A DNA stretch of 64,000 bases from an uncultured Opitutia bacterium (lineage in GTDB: Bacteria; Verrucomicrobiota; Verrucomicrobiia; Opitutales; Opitutaceae). The notes below the pieces were generated by a model. It searched no databases and was not told where the DNA came from. It worked only from the letters and a program-made list of their open reading frames with translations. Positions 34,747 to 43,793 of the stretch are shown here, piece after piece. The position numbers were made by a program, and so were the translations under genes. Position 1 is the first letter of the stretch; each line of letters starts with the position of its first letter. The stretch is taken from NCBI GenBank assembly GCA_903862955.1, contig CAIPAH010000030.1, positions 124,001 through 188,000 on the forward strand, read 5' to 3'.

Positions 34747-35346
34747 ATGAAAACCCTGCTCTCCCTGTTCCTGCTGACCGCCGCCGCCGCCTTCGCCCAA
34801 TCGGACCAGGTGGCGCTCCCGCCGCCCGCCAGCGCCACGCCACCCCCGGCCGCTGTCGAACCGCCGCCGGCTCCCGTCCCTTCCATCGCGCCGGGCTCCT
34901 TCCCGGGCATCAAGATCGTCATGACCCCCGAGGAATTCGCCAAGGCCGGCCTGTCCGGCCTGACGGATGAACAGGTCGGCATCATCAACGCCGCCATCAC
35001 GCGTCACTACGACCACACCATCGCCAAGGCCGCCACGCAGGAAGCCGAGGAGATGACCCAGCAGGCCGTCGCCGAGGAAAAGCAAAAATCCTGGCTGGCC
35101 CACGTCGGCCTGCCCGACGTCATGTCCGCGCAGTGGAAGAACGAGCCCGGCATCAAGGCCAAGTGCACCGGCTGGGCTACCGGCAACAGCTTCAAACTCG
35201 ACAACGACCAGGTGTGGGAGGGCGTCGAGCCCATCCGCATGGAGCTCTCCGGCCACGACATCGAGATCGCACCGCGCCCCAACGGCGCCTTCGACCTCAT
35301 CGTAGATGGCAAGAACACCACCTACCGCGTCATCCGCGTCAAATAA
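34747..35346 (+). CDS. Exported protein of unknown function with Pro-rich linker
   Basis: The 199-residue protein starts with the signal peptide MKTLLSLFLLTAAAAFAQ, chosen over a longer in-frame opening that runs through the ABC gene. A Pro/Ala-rich linker (residues ~24-50) follows, then a helical segment (MTPEEFAKAGLSGLTDEQVGIINAAI cut around residues 58-85) and a small beta-rich domain with GWATGNSFKLDNDQVWE and FDLIVDGKNTTYRVIRVK. It is probably periplasmic. The family was not recognised. It lies 89 bp after the ABC exporter gene. Confidence 0.65.
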   Translation: MKTLLSLFLLTAAAAFAQSDQVALPPPASATPPPAAVEPPPAPVPSIAPGSFPGIKIVMTPEEFAKAGLSGLTDEQVGIINAAITRHYDHTIAKAATQEAEEMTQQAVAEEKQKSWLAHVGLPDVMSAQWKNEPGIKAKCTGWATGNSFKLDNDQVWEGVEPIRMELSGHDIEIAPRPNGAFDLIVDGKNTTYRVIRVK

Positions 35347-35402
35347 GCGTCAATTAATTCGCTGGCTTGCGGTTCGCGGGTGGGACACTTGAAAATCGTC
35401 CC

Positions 35403-36263
35403 ATGCTATCGCTGACCGCCAACTCCCTCGCCGTCGAATTGCTGAACCCCGCCGACACGGGCGATCGCGCCCGTCTCGGCACGCGCTACTGCTGGGGCGG
35501 CTACATCTGGCAGGTCCATGACCGGGATGTCGGCCCGCTGCTGACCGGCCCGGAGTGGCCGAACCCGGCGCCCACGCCCTTCAACGGCCAGGGTCTGCCC
35601 GAGTCGTTTCGCCACACGGAATTCGGCACGGAGCGCCCGCTCATGTTGGAAGACGGCCGCGGCTTCATCCTCGGCGTCGGCGAGGTCGCGCCCGGCGACG
35701 ACGGCAAGCCGATGGTGACGAAACCCTGCCAGTGGACGGTGACGCGCAGTTCCGCCGCGATGGATTTCTACACCGTGCAAACCGGCGGGCCTTTCGGCTG
35801 CCGGCTCAGCCGCCGCATCGCCATCGAGGGCCGCTCCCTCACGTCCTACACCAAGGTCATCAACACCGGAGCGAAGCCGCTGCCCGTGCACTGGTTCGCG
35901 CACCCGTTCTTCGCGCTGACCGACGGCATGATCACCTGCGGCCTGCCGCGCAGCTGGGACATGGCCGAGAATCCGGGCTACGTCTTCGACGGCGAGCGCC
36001 GGCTGACCTTCCAGCGCCGATTCAAGAACAAGGACGACGGACATTTCCAGCAGCTGGTGGTCGGATCCCGCACGCCCCTGCGCGCCGCCGTCTCGCACCC
36101 GCGGCTCAGCAAAGTGTTTTTCTCGACCGATTTCACCCCCGACTCCTGCCCGGTGTGGGGCAACAGCAACACGTGGTCGATCGAGCCCTACATCACCGCC
36201 GACCTCGCCCCCGGCGCCACCCGCGCCTGGACCCTGACCTACGAATTCGGCGTGGCGACGTGA
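35403..36263 (+). CDS. Aldose-1-epimerase-like (galactose mutarotase superfold) protein
   Basis: The chosen start MLSLTANSLAVELL gives 286 residues without a signal peptide. The sequence is beta-rich with conserved spots seen in mutarotase-superfamily proteins: RYCWGGYIWQVHDRDVGPLL near the start, GEVAPGD, SLTSYTKVINTGAKPLPVHWFAHPFF, and WGNSNTWSIEPYITADLAPG near the end, where an active-site Glu is usually found. It probably binds or interconverts sugar anomers in the cytosol. An upstream in-frame TTG at 35367 is possible but less likely. Confidence 0.75.
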   Translation: MLSLTANSLAVELLNPADTGDRARLGTRYCWGGYIWQVHDRDVGPLLTGPEWPNPAPTPFNGQGLPESFRHTEFGTERPLMLEDGRGFILGVGEVAPGDDGKPMVTKPCQWTVTRSSAAMDFYTVQTGGPFGCRLSRRIAIEGRSLTSYTKVINTGAKPLPVHWFAHPFFALTDGMITCGLPRSWDMAENPGYVFDGERRLTFQRRFKNKDDGHFQQLVVGSRTPLRAAVSHPRLSKVFFSTDFTPDSCPVWGNSNTWSIEPYITADLAPGATRAWTLTYEFGVAT

Positions 36264-36274
36264 CCGGCGTGGCA

Positions 36275-36419
36275 CGGGCTTTATGCCCATGATTCAGGCA
36301 TAGGTCGGGCTTCACGCCCGACACGTTTCTGCCCACGGAACACCCGGACGACGCGGATGCTCAATCAGCCGTCCGGTTCGCCGTCTCCGGTTTCCGTGTG
36401 TTCCGCGTGTTCCGTGGGC
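36275..36419. repeat. Two adjacent inverted repeats between convergent genes
   Basis: A degraded unit of the GTAGGTCGGG family (ATAGGTCGGGCTTCACGCCC near 36299-36320, with a partner from 36275) is followed by a pair built on GCCCACGGAACAC (36331-36343) and GTGTTCCGTGGGC (36407-36419). Together they fill the gap between the mutarotase-like gene and the convergent permease gene. Confidence 0.65.
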
Positions 36420-36436
36420 CAACCCCTCACCCGCGC

Positions 36437-38872
36437 TCACAAACTCCGCAAACAATCCGCCGGGTTGATCCGCTTCAGCCGGAACAGGCTCGGGATGCAG
36501 GCCAGCGCGGCCACCCCGAGGATCGCCAGGGCCACCCCCAGGTACGTGGGCACGCTGCGGGGATCGACGCCGTAAAGCAGCGCATTCAGGACTCGCACCA
36601 ATTGGCTGGCGCCGGCCAGGCCAAGGCCCACCCCGGCCAGCACAGTCAACAGGTGCCCGCGCGTGAAGTCCCGCCACAGGCGCCGGGGCTCGGCCCCGAG
36701 CGCCATCCGGATGCCAAATTCGCGCGAGGACTGCAGCACCTGGGCCACCGTCAGGCTGTAAACGCCAATTGCACAAAGCAGCACGGCCGCCATCGCAAAC
36801 AGCATGGTCAGGTCGGCCGTCATTCGAACCGAACTCAGCGTGAGATCGATCTGCCGCTTCAGCGTCGAGGGAAAATAGAGCGACGCTCTCATTTCCGTTT
36901 GGTGGACGGCGTCCGAGAGGGACTTCGCCGAAGGCATCCCGGCCTGGTCGCGCACAAAGATATGCACCGTCGTGTTGGCCCCGTCTTTCTTCCGAAAAGG
37001 CATGAAGATCGCGTCGTTGGTCCGCGCGCGGGGACCACTGGCTTGAAAGTCGCGCACGATCCCGCGCACGGTCAACTGCCTGGGCGGGTCCCCCACTTTC
37101 ATCCAGTTCTCGCGGACATACAGCGTGTGATGCAGCGGATCTTCGTGGGGCCAGAGCCGGCGGGCGAGCGACTCCGTCAGGATCGCGTCCGGCAAGCCCT
37201 CGTCCGGCGGATCCACCGGAAAATCCATCCCCGCGACAAAAGGAACCTCCAACGTCGCAAAATACTGGTCGGAAACGCGCGCGTAATACGCCTCGCCCTC
37301 CGCCAGCCCGTTGCCGAGCGCCGCCGGGTTCGTCGCAAACGTGCAATAGGGCCCGCTGCTGTAGCCGGGCGACTGGTCCGAATACGCCGCCGAGGCGGTG
37401 TCCGCCCGCTGGCGGATGCCGCGGAAGGCCTGCCGCAGGCTGGCCAGCCGGCCCTGCGCCCAGTTGCTCTTCCCGTAGTCAATCGCATCCACGCTGATCT
37501 TCCCGTTGAAAACCCGCCCGGCGCTGTATCCCCAGTGCGTCTCGTCGACATTGCGGTTGGAGCGCACCAGCAAGGCTGCGCTCACCCCCAGCACGGTGAG
37601 CAGGCCGATCTGCCCGGTGAGGAGCACGCGGCGCCACAGCGCACGGCCCGACCCTTTGCTGGCATAGGCGTGCTCCCGGATGATCATGTCCGAGTCCATG
37701 AGCAGGAGATAGACGATCGGCGCGATCATCGTGACGCCGGCCGAGATGCCGGTCAGCAGGAGCGTCACGCCCACGTCACCCCAGGAAAAATGGTAGGTCA
37801 GCCAATACGGGGCGTTCAGGACCTTGATGCGGGCGAAGAGCCAGGCTCCCGTCACCGGCAGCAGGGCGAGTGCCGCCGCCCCACTCGCGCAGGCAATGAA
37901 ACCGACCTGCAGGCAAACGCTGCGGATCGCCGAGGCGCGGGGAATGCCCAACGCCATCAGTGCCGCAATTTCCGGACGACGCCCGAGGAAATCCACGATC
38001 ATCAGGTTCGCGGAGTTCGCACAGCTCACCGCCACGAAGAGCAATGACAGGGCGAGCAGGATCAGCGCGCTCGTCCGGATATCCGACAGCAAATAAGTAT
38101 CGCGAAAATTGAGGAGCGCCGCTCGGGCCCCGCGCACGCGCGAGGGGCTTTGCGCGGGCATCGTCAGCTGGATGGCGCGCAGGTCGCTCTCCGCCCGTTC
38201 CTTGGTGATCCCAGGCTTGAGCTTCACCAAAGCCGCGCGGGCCGGGTATCGCCAGTTGTTGTAGGCCGCGCCCCATGACATCCAGACATCCTGGTCGTTG
38301 GGAAACCGGAAACTCGCCGGCAGCACGCCGATGATCGTGTAGGGATCACCGCTGATTTCGATCTGCTGTCCCATCACGTTGGGATCGCGGTTGTAACCCG
38401 TGTTCCAGAGTCGCTCGCTCAACAAGACCTTGCCCGGCGCGTGGAAGACATCGTCGGCCGGAACGAACAAGCTGCCGAGCAGCGGTTGCGCCCCAGCAAT
38501 TTGGAGTGCGCGCGAGGACAGGTAGGCGCCGAGCGTGCGCTCGTAACCTTTCGGCGTCTTCGCCGAGGAGGAATCGTAAAAGATGATGCCTGCGACATCC
38601 GCAAAGACCGTCTGGCCCGCCACGTAAGCTTCCCATTCCTCCCGGGTCGACTTGTTGCCGTCCACGGCGATTGAGCCCTCGTAGCCCATCACGTAATACT
38701 CCCCGCGTGGGTCAAAATCCGGGCGGCTCAGGTGGACCGTGTGAAACAGCGACCAGCTCAGGAGCGCCAGGGTCAACGACACCGCAAACGTCACGAACAT
38801 GAGCCCGTTCTGGGTCCTCCGCCGCGCCAGCCGCCGCAGCGACAACATGAATTCGAACCAGAGGACATTCAT
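36437..38872 (-). CDS. ADOP-type duplicated orphan permease (FtsX/MacB-like), copy 1
   Basis: This 811-residue protein has two MacB-like periplasmic domains and two FtsX-type membrane blocks, giving about eight helices. The layout is an N-terminal helix after RRRTQNGLMFVTFAVSLTLALL, a large extracytoplasmic domain with IIGVLPASFRFPNDQDVW, FtsX helices with SCANSANLMIVDFLGRRPEIA, a second MacB-like domain and a final FtsX block (SREFGIRMALGAEPRRLWRDF, RLKRINPADCLRSL). The family was named from Acidobacteria (duplicated orphan permease) because it lacks a neighbouring ATPase, and none is seen here. Cargo is unknown. The gene directly upstream is a full-length paralogue of the same length. Confidence 0.9.
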   Translation of the reverse strand: MNVLWFEFMLSLRRLARRRTQNGLMFVTFAVSLTLALLSWSLFHTVHLSRPDFDPRGEYYVMGYEGSIAVDGNKSTREEWEAYVAGQTVFADVAGIIFYDSSSAKTPKGYERTLGAYLSSRALQIAGAQPLLGSLFVPADDVFHAPGKVLLSERLWNTGYNRDPNVMGQQIEISGDPYTIIGVLPASFRFPNDQDVWMSWGAAYNNWRYPARAALVKLKPGITKERAESDLRAIQLTMPAQSPSRVRGARAALLNFRDTYLLSDIRTSALILLALSLLFVAVSCANSANLMIVDFLGRRPEIAALMALGIPRASAIRSVCLQVGFIACASGAAALALLPVTGAWLFARIKVLNAPYWLTYHFSWGDVGVTLLLTGISAGVTMIAPIVYLLLMDSDMIIREHAYASKGSGRALWRRVLLTGQIGLLTVLGVSAALLVRSNRNVDETHWGYSAGRVFNGKISVDAIDYGKSNWAQGRLASLRQAFRGIRQRADTASAAYSDQSPGYSSGPYCTFATNPAALGNGLAEGEAYYARVSDQYFATLEVPFVAGMDFPVDPPDEGLPDAILTESLARRLWPHEDPLHHTLYVRENWMKVGDPPRQLTVRGIVRDFQASGPRARTNDAIFMPFRKKDGANTTVHIFVRDQAGMPSAKSLSDAVHQTEMRASLYFPSTLKRQIDLTLSSVRMTADLTMLFAMAAVLLCAIGVYSLTVAQVLQSSREFGIRMALGAEPRRLWRDFTRGHLLTVLAGVGLGLAGASQLVRVLNALLYGVDPRSVPTYLGVALAILGVAALACIPSLFRLKRINPADCLRSL

Positions 38873-38916
38873 GGCGGGGTGGCGCAGTCAGAAATCCCAA
38901 GCCTAGACTGTCAACC

Positions 38917-38988
38917 CGTAGGTCGGGCTTTACGCCCGATATCCGTATCCGACCGTCCGGGAAATATCGGACGCAAAGGCCGACCTAC
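38917..38988. repeat. Paired-hairpin repeat, GTAGGTCGGG family (copy 2)
   Basis: The left arm starts CGTAGGTCGGGCTTTACG at 38917 and the right arm ends GGCCGACCTAC at 38988. An inner pair is based on CCGATA/TATCGG. The GTAG foot of the right arm supplies the TAG stop codon (38985-38987) of the upstream permease gene. The element separates the two paralogous permease genes. Confidence 0.85.
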
Positions 38989-41420
38989 AGGCTCCGAAGG
39001 CAATCCGCCGGGTTGATCCGCTTCAGCCGGAAGAGACTCGGGATGCACGCCAGCGCCGCGACGATCAGGATCGTCAGAGCTACCCCCGCGTAGGTGATGA
39101 TGCCATGCGGATCCACGCCGTAGAGCAGGGTTCCGAGCAACCGGGCCACCTGGCTGGCGGCCACTAATCCTAGCGCCACGCCGATCACCGCCGCCAGCAG
39201 GTGTCCACGCGTGAAGTGCCGCCACAAACGCTTCGGCTCCGCGCCCAATGCCATCCGAATGCCAAATTCCCGCGACGACTGCAGCACTTGTGCCACCGTG
39301 AGACTGTAAACGCCGACCGCACACAACAGCACGGCGGCCGCGGCGAACACCGTCGTCAGGTCCGCCGTCATTTTCATCGAGCTAAGAGTGAGGTCGATTG
39401 TGCCCTTGAGGGTCGACGGAAAATACAGCGACAGCCGAGGGTCGGCCTTGTGGACCGCCTCGTTCAGCGAACGGAAAGGCGGAACGCCGCTCCGGTCGCG
39501 CACGAGCAGGAACGCCTGGGACTCGGCGTATTTTTCCACCAGTGGGAGGAAGATGGAGTCGTTGGTTTTCGCCATCGGCCCGCAGGCCTGGAAATCCCGC
39601 ACCACTCCCCGCACCACAAAATGCAGGGGCGGCTCCGACTCCTTCATCCAATAGAACCGAGCGTAAAGGGTACGCTGCAGCGCACTTTGGCCCGGCCAGA
39701 GTTTATGCGCCAGCGACTCGGTGAGAATCACCGGCGAGATAGTTTCCGCGGGGGCCTCGGGCGCAAACGTTTCACCGGCCGTGAAAGGGACATCCATGGC
39801 CGCGAAAAAGTCCTCCGACACTTCGGTTTCAAACGCCTCCCCCAGTTCCGCATGCTGCGCAAACGCCCCCGGGTCCAAGGCATACCTCCCATAGGGTCCC
39901 GTGCTGTAGCCGGGCGGAGGCTGGGCCACAAAGGCCGTCGCCACCGTTTCCGGGCGCGCTTTGACCTGAGCCAAGGCCTGGCGCAGCACCCGCCAATTCC
40001 GCGGACTGTATTCCTCCTTTGAATAGCGGGTCGTGTTAACCAGCTTGCCCATGAAAATCCGTTCGGCGGGATAACCCCAACGCGACTCCCCGACGCTGTA
40101 ACTCGACCGCACCAGCAGCCCTGCCGTCACGCCCAGCACCGTCAGCAGCCCGATTTGCCCGGTCAGGAGCAGCCGCCGCCACAGGGCGCGCCCGGTACCC
40201 CGACTCGAGGTGGCGTGCTCCCGGATGACTTGGTCGGGATCGACCCACAGCAAATAAACGATCGGGGCGACGACCGTCACTGCGGCCGACACCGCTGCGA
40301 GCACCAGCGCCGCGCCCACGTACTGCCACTGAAAATGATAGGCCAGCCAGAAGGGAGCGTTGAGGAATTTGACCCGGTCGTAGAGCAGCGGCCCTGCGAC
40401 CGGCAGGATGGCGATGCCAATCAGGGCCGCGCCCAGCGCGATGAGACCCACCTGCCAGCAGACGCTTCGGATCGCCGCGCGACGCGGAATGCCCAGGGCC
40501 AACCCGGCGGCGACTTCGGAACGGCGACCCAGGAAGTCGATCAACATGAGATTCGCGGCGTTGGCGCAGCTCACCAGCACGAAGAGCACGGAGAGCGCGA
40601 AGAGGATCAGCGCACTCACCTTGACCTCGGGCAGCAGGTAGAAGTCACGCAGCGGCACGAGCGCCGGGATCAGCTTGTACTTGTTGGCCGGGCTGGTTGG
40701 CCCCAGCCGGTCGAGGATGATTTTGAGATCCAGGGCGGCCCGTTCCGGGGTGATGCCCGGCTTGAGTTTCACGATCGCGTCGAGGAGTGGGTTCTTCGGA
40801 TTGTCTTCAGCCGATCCGTACGACAGCCACAGGTCTTGGTCGTTCGGAAATCGAAACTCCCGTGGCAGGACGCCGATGATCGTCGCGGGTTCACCGCTCA
40901 TCGTCGTCGTCTTGCCCACGATTGCCGGATCGCTGCCGAAATTATTCTCCCACAGGCGCTGGCTCAGCAACACCACCACGGGCGACCCCCGCTTGTCCTC
41001 CGCCGGGGTGAAGAGCCGGCCCAGCAGCGGTTTGGCACCCACGACCCGCAGTGCGCTGGAGCTGGGAAACGCCGCCATGAAACGCTCTTCCCCGCCCGGC
41101 GTGCGGATGAACTTCGAGGTATAGAAACCGACTTCATGAAACTCGGCGAACAGCGCCTGCGCCGCCTTATACGCCTCCATCTCGTCACGGGACGAATGCT
41201 GCCGGAACCCCATCGCAAAGCTGCCAGCGTAGGTCATCACGTAATAATCCCCCTTTGGATCGAAATCCGGCTGGCTCAGGTGCACGGTCTCGAACAGCGA
41301 CCAGCTCAGGAGCGAGAGCGTCACCGACATCGCGAACGTCAGCAGCATGAGCCCGTTCTGCGTCTTCCGCCGCCAGAGTCGCCGCAGCGACAGCATGAAT
41401 TCGAACCAGAGGACATTCAT
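38985..41420 (-). CDS. ADOP-type duplicated orphan permease (FtsX/MacB-like), copy 2
   Basis: The protein is 811 residues long, exactly the length of its downstream paralogue, and aligns with it along its whole length. Both share the start MNVLWFEFMLSLRRL, the string SCANAANLMLIDFLGRRSEVA (SCANSANLMIVDFLGRRPEIA in copy 1), REHATSSRGTGRALWRRLLLTGQIGLLTVLGV and the end RLKRINPADCLRSL. Divergence is greatest in the two extracytoplasmic domains. It is an inner-membrane permease without a nearby ATPase gene. The pair arose by tandem duplication. It lies 88 bp after the S51 peptidase gene on the same strand. Confidence 0.9.
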   Translation of the reverse strand: MNVLWFEFMLSLRRLWRRKTQNGLMLLTFAMSVTLSLLSWSLFETVHLSQPDFDPKGDYYVMTYAGSFAMGFRQHSSRDEMEAYKAAQALFAEFHEVGFYTSKFIRTPGGEERFMAAFPSSSALRVVGAKPLLGRLFTPAEDKRGSPVVVLLSQRLWENNFGSDPAIVGKTTTMSGEPATIIGVLPREFRFPNDQDLWLSYGSAEDNPKNPLLDAIVKLKPGITPERAALDLKIILDRLGPTSPANKYKLIPALVPLRDFYLLPEVKVSALILFALSVLFVLVSCANAANLMLIDFLGRRSEVAAGLALGIPRRAAIRSVCWQVGLIALGAALIGIAILPVAGPLLYDRVKFLNAPFWLAYHFQWQYVGAALVLAAVSAAVTVVAPIVYLLWVDPDQVIREHATSSRGTGRALWRRLLLTGQIGLLTVLGVTAGLLVRSSYSVGESRWGYPAERIFMGKLVNTTRYSKEEYSPRNWRVLRQALAQVKARPETVATAFVAQPPPGYSTGPYGRYALDPGAFAQHAELGEAFETEVSEDFFAAMDVPFTAGETFAPEAPAETISPVILTESLAHKLWPGQSALQRTLYARFYWMKESEPPLHFVVRGVVRDFQACGPMAKTNDSIFLPLVEKYAESQAFLLVRDRSGVPPFRSLNEAVHKADPRLSLYFPSTLKGTIDLTLSSMKMTADLTTVFAAAAVLLCAVGVYSLTVAQVLQSSREFGIRMALGAEPKRLWRHFTRGHLLAAVIGVALGLVAASQVARLLGTLLYGVDPHGIITYAGVALTILIVAALACIPSLFRLKRINPADCLRSL

Positions 41421-41508
41421 GGCGGGGCGGCGGATTCAGCCGGCCTTGGCCTGGACTGTCAATCGGTGAGCTACCCGGACGGGCCGGGCGCTGAGGTGGG
41501 CCGGGCGC

Positions 41509-42360
41509 TCACGCTGGCGATTTCACCAGCGCGGTGAACTCGGGCGCGGGGCCTTCCTTCAGCTCGCGCGCTTCGGTGCCATGATAGTAAAAAACCGGGC
41601 CGTGCTCGACGGTCACCTGGCCGGCGTGCAACCGCACCACGGCGGCGTTGCCGATGCCCACCACCGTCTCGGCGGGATTCAGCCGGCAGAAGGCCCGGAT
41701 CTTGTTCACGCGACCGCCATATTCGGCGTCAGTGGTGTGCGGGTGATGCGGATTCACCACGGCGGGAAACAGCCCGAGCGACTGGCGCGTCGGCACGTCC
41801 ACCACCGGAAAATCATTCGTGCAGCCGATGTTCGGGCCCGCGATGTTCGAACCCGCGCTCGTGCCGTTGTAGGGTACGCCGGCGAGGACGCGCTCGCGCA
41901 GGATCCGGAGCTGGCCGCTCTCGTAGAGCGTGCGCAGCAACAGGAAGGTCTCACCGCCGCTGACGAAGAACGCCTCGGCGTCCGCAATTTTCTTTCGCGC
42001 GGCAGCCCCCTCCCAGTGATGCAGCGACTCCACGTTGAAGTGATCCTCGGCAAAATACTCCCGCAGTTTCTGCTCGTCGGCGTCCCGCCTCGCCGGCTCC
42101 GTCGCATGCAGGATCAGCAGGATATTTTTCCGTTCCCCATAGTGCAGCCGGTGGGCGGCGCGCACAGCGTCGGTCAGCTTGCCTTCCTTGGTAATCGACC
42201 CGCCGCTGATCATCACGCTCGCGCCGGCGTTAGTATGGAAATTCGGCGCGGCCGGAAACAGGCCGTCCTTGGTCATTTCCGCGCGGACCGCCGGCGGCAG
42301 CGCCGCGGCGGCGCTGGCGACAGCCACGGTCTTGAGGAAGGTGCGACGCGAGGTGTTCAT
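41509..42360 (-). CDS. S51-family peptidase (cyanophycinase/dipeptidase E-like) with Tat-type leader
   Basis: The 283-residue protein starts with MNTSRRTFLKTVAVASAAAA, a Tat-type signal (SRRTFLK), so it is exported folded. The catalytic Ser168 lies in NGTSAGSN (165-172), the S51 nucleophile elbow; FVSGGET and NPHHPHTTDAEYGGR contribute other conserved positions. S51 enzymes cleave Asp-containing dipeptides, cyanophycin or similar substrates. Its ATG overlaps the TGA of the M28 gene by 4 bp (ATGA), which implies translational coupling. It is the last gene of the arabinosidase/peptidase run. Confidence 0.88.
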   Translation of the reverse strand: MNTSRRTFLKTVAVASAAAALPPAVRAEMTKDGLFPAAPNFHTNAGASVMISGGSITKEGKLTDAVRAAHRLHYGERKNILLILHATEPARRDADEQKLREYFAEDHFNVESLHHWEGAAARKKIADAEAFFVSGGETFLLLRTLYESGQLRILRERVLAGVPYNGTSAGSNIAGPNIGCTNDFPVVDVPTRQSLGLFPAVVNPHHPHTTDAEYGGRVNKIRAFCRLNPAETVVGIGNAAVVRLHAGQVTVEHGPVFYYHGTEARELKEGPAPEFTALVKSPA

Positions 42361-43793
42361 GGTTTCTTGGGGGCCGGCGGCAGGGCGCCGAAGGGCCAAA
42401 GGCCTAGGTTGGTCATCCGTTTCTCCAGGTCAAATTTGCGAAACAACGCCGCGGTCTCCGCCGGGGTGCGGCGCGCCACCGCCAGGCCGGGCTCGTTCGC
42501 GAGCCGGTAGACCAGCGCCGCAACCGTGGCAGACGACTCGGGGATCATCCGCGGGTCCACCTTTTCGACCGTGTCGGCGAAATCGTGATAGTAACGCGTC
42601 ACGTCGGCCTCGATTGTGCCGCCCAGCGTGATGGTGGGAATGCCTTCGAGCTGGAACGAGGTGTGGTCGCTGCCGAACCAGGTGATGCTGCTCACGCCCT
42701 GCTTGAGCTTGCGCTTGCCCAGCGACGCGTCGAAGCGCTGCAGCACCGGCACCAGCTCGTCATACCCCAGCGCATTTACCGCGATCGGAAAGCCCACCAT
42801 GTCGAGGTTGAGCATCGCCGCCACTGGCCGGCCACGCAGTGACGCCGCATGAAACCGCGAGCCGAACAGTCCCTCCTCCTCGCCGTTGAACCACACCAGC
42901 TCGATCGTGCGCAGATTCTGCGGCGCATGCGCCTGCAGGGCCTTCGCCAGGGCGAAGAGCTGCGCGGTACCGAGGCCATTGTCCGTCGCGCCCTGGCCGA
43001 GGTCCCACGAGTCGAAATGCGCGCCCGCGACGATCAGGTCCGGCGTGCGGCCGGGAAACGTCACGACGATGTTCGCCGTCTCGATCTCCGCGCAATGCGA
43101 GCGGGTCAGCAGGCTCACGCTCACTTTCTCGTCGCGCTTCAGCAGCCGGACCATCCAAAGGCCCTCCTCCTGCGTGATCGCAAAAAAGGGCAGGCGCAGG
43201 GGCACGCCGTTGAATGATCCGGTCCGGGCCAGCAGTTCGCCACCCGCGACGCGGTCGGTGAACAGGATGCCACACAGCCCGTGCCGCGTCGCCACCTCTT
43301 CCAGTTGACGACTCGACTGTGCCGCCGTCGCCGCCAGCAGGCCAATCTTGCCCGCCGTTTTCAGCCCGGTGAAGTCCTCCTCGCGACCGTCACGGATGTC
43401 CACCACCTCCGCCTCGAAACGCTCGTGCGGCTGCGTGTAGCTCAGCGACGCCGCGCGCAGCTTCCGGTGCACCGGCGCCAGCATCTCCACCTCGTCATCG
43501 CCGCGGATCCATCCGGGCATCGTGAAGGGCTCCAGATGCGCGTCGACGCCGAGGGCCTTCAGCTCGGCAACCGTGCGTTCGAGCGCCCCTCGGTTGTTGA
43601 CGCTCCCCGTGAGCCGTCCGCCGAAGTCATCGCAAAGATGCGTGAGAAATTCCGTGCCCGCCTTGTCTGCCAGCGCGTCCGCCACCATCGCATCCTGCGT
43701 GGCCTGCACCGGCTGGGCGTGGAGGTTGATGGCGAGCAATAAGCCCGTCGTCCACGCGAAGCAGCGGAAGGTGGATAGGGCGGAAACTCTCAT
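42357..43793 (-). CDS. Exported M28-family metallo-aminopeptidase
   Basis: The 478-residue protein has a signal peptide (MRVSALSTFRCFAWTTGLLL). A PA-type insert lies at residues ~125-235, followed by the M28 catalytic domain. The two-zinc site reads H259 (AGAHFDSWD), D271 (GATDNGLG), E305/E306 (WFNGEEEGLFG), D331 (LNLDMVGFP) and H377 (FGSDHTSF). It should remove N-terminal residues from peptides in the periplasm. It overlaps the GH127 gene upstream and the S51 gene downstream, both by ATGA, so all three are translated in step. This suggests that the operon handles a glycan attached to peptide. Confidence 0.92.
   Translation of the reverse strand: MRVSALSTFRCFAWTTGLLLAINLHAQPVQATQDAMVADALADKAGTEFLTHLCDDFGGRLTGSVNNRGALERTVAELKALGVDAHLEPFTMPGWIRGDDEVEMLAPVHRKLRAASLSYTQPHERFEAEVVDIRDGREEDFTGLKTAGKIGLLAATAAQSSRQLEEVATRHGLCGILFTDRVAGGELLARTGSFNGVPLRLPFFAITQEEGLWMVRLLKRDEKVSVSLLTRSHCAEIETANIVVTFPGRTPDLIVAGAHFDSWDLGQGATDNGLGTAQLFALAKALQAHAPQNLRTIELVWFNGEEEGLFGSRFHAASLRGRPVAAMLNLDMVGFPIAVNALGYDELVPVLQRFDASLGKRKLKQGVSSITWFGSDHTSFQLEGIPTITLGGTIEADVTRYYHDFADTVEKVDPRMIPESSATVAALVYRLANEPGLAVARRTPAETAALFRKFDLEKRMTNLGLWPFGALPPAPKKP

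Noticed and set aside
36437-41420. A MacB-type ABC system with the two permeases.
   Set aside because: No ATPase gene is adjacent; the only ABC ATPase in the window (32897-34657) is fused to its own membrane domain. The orphan (ADOP) reading fits better.
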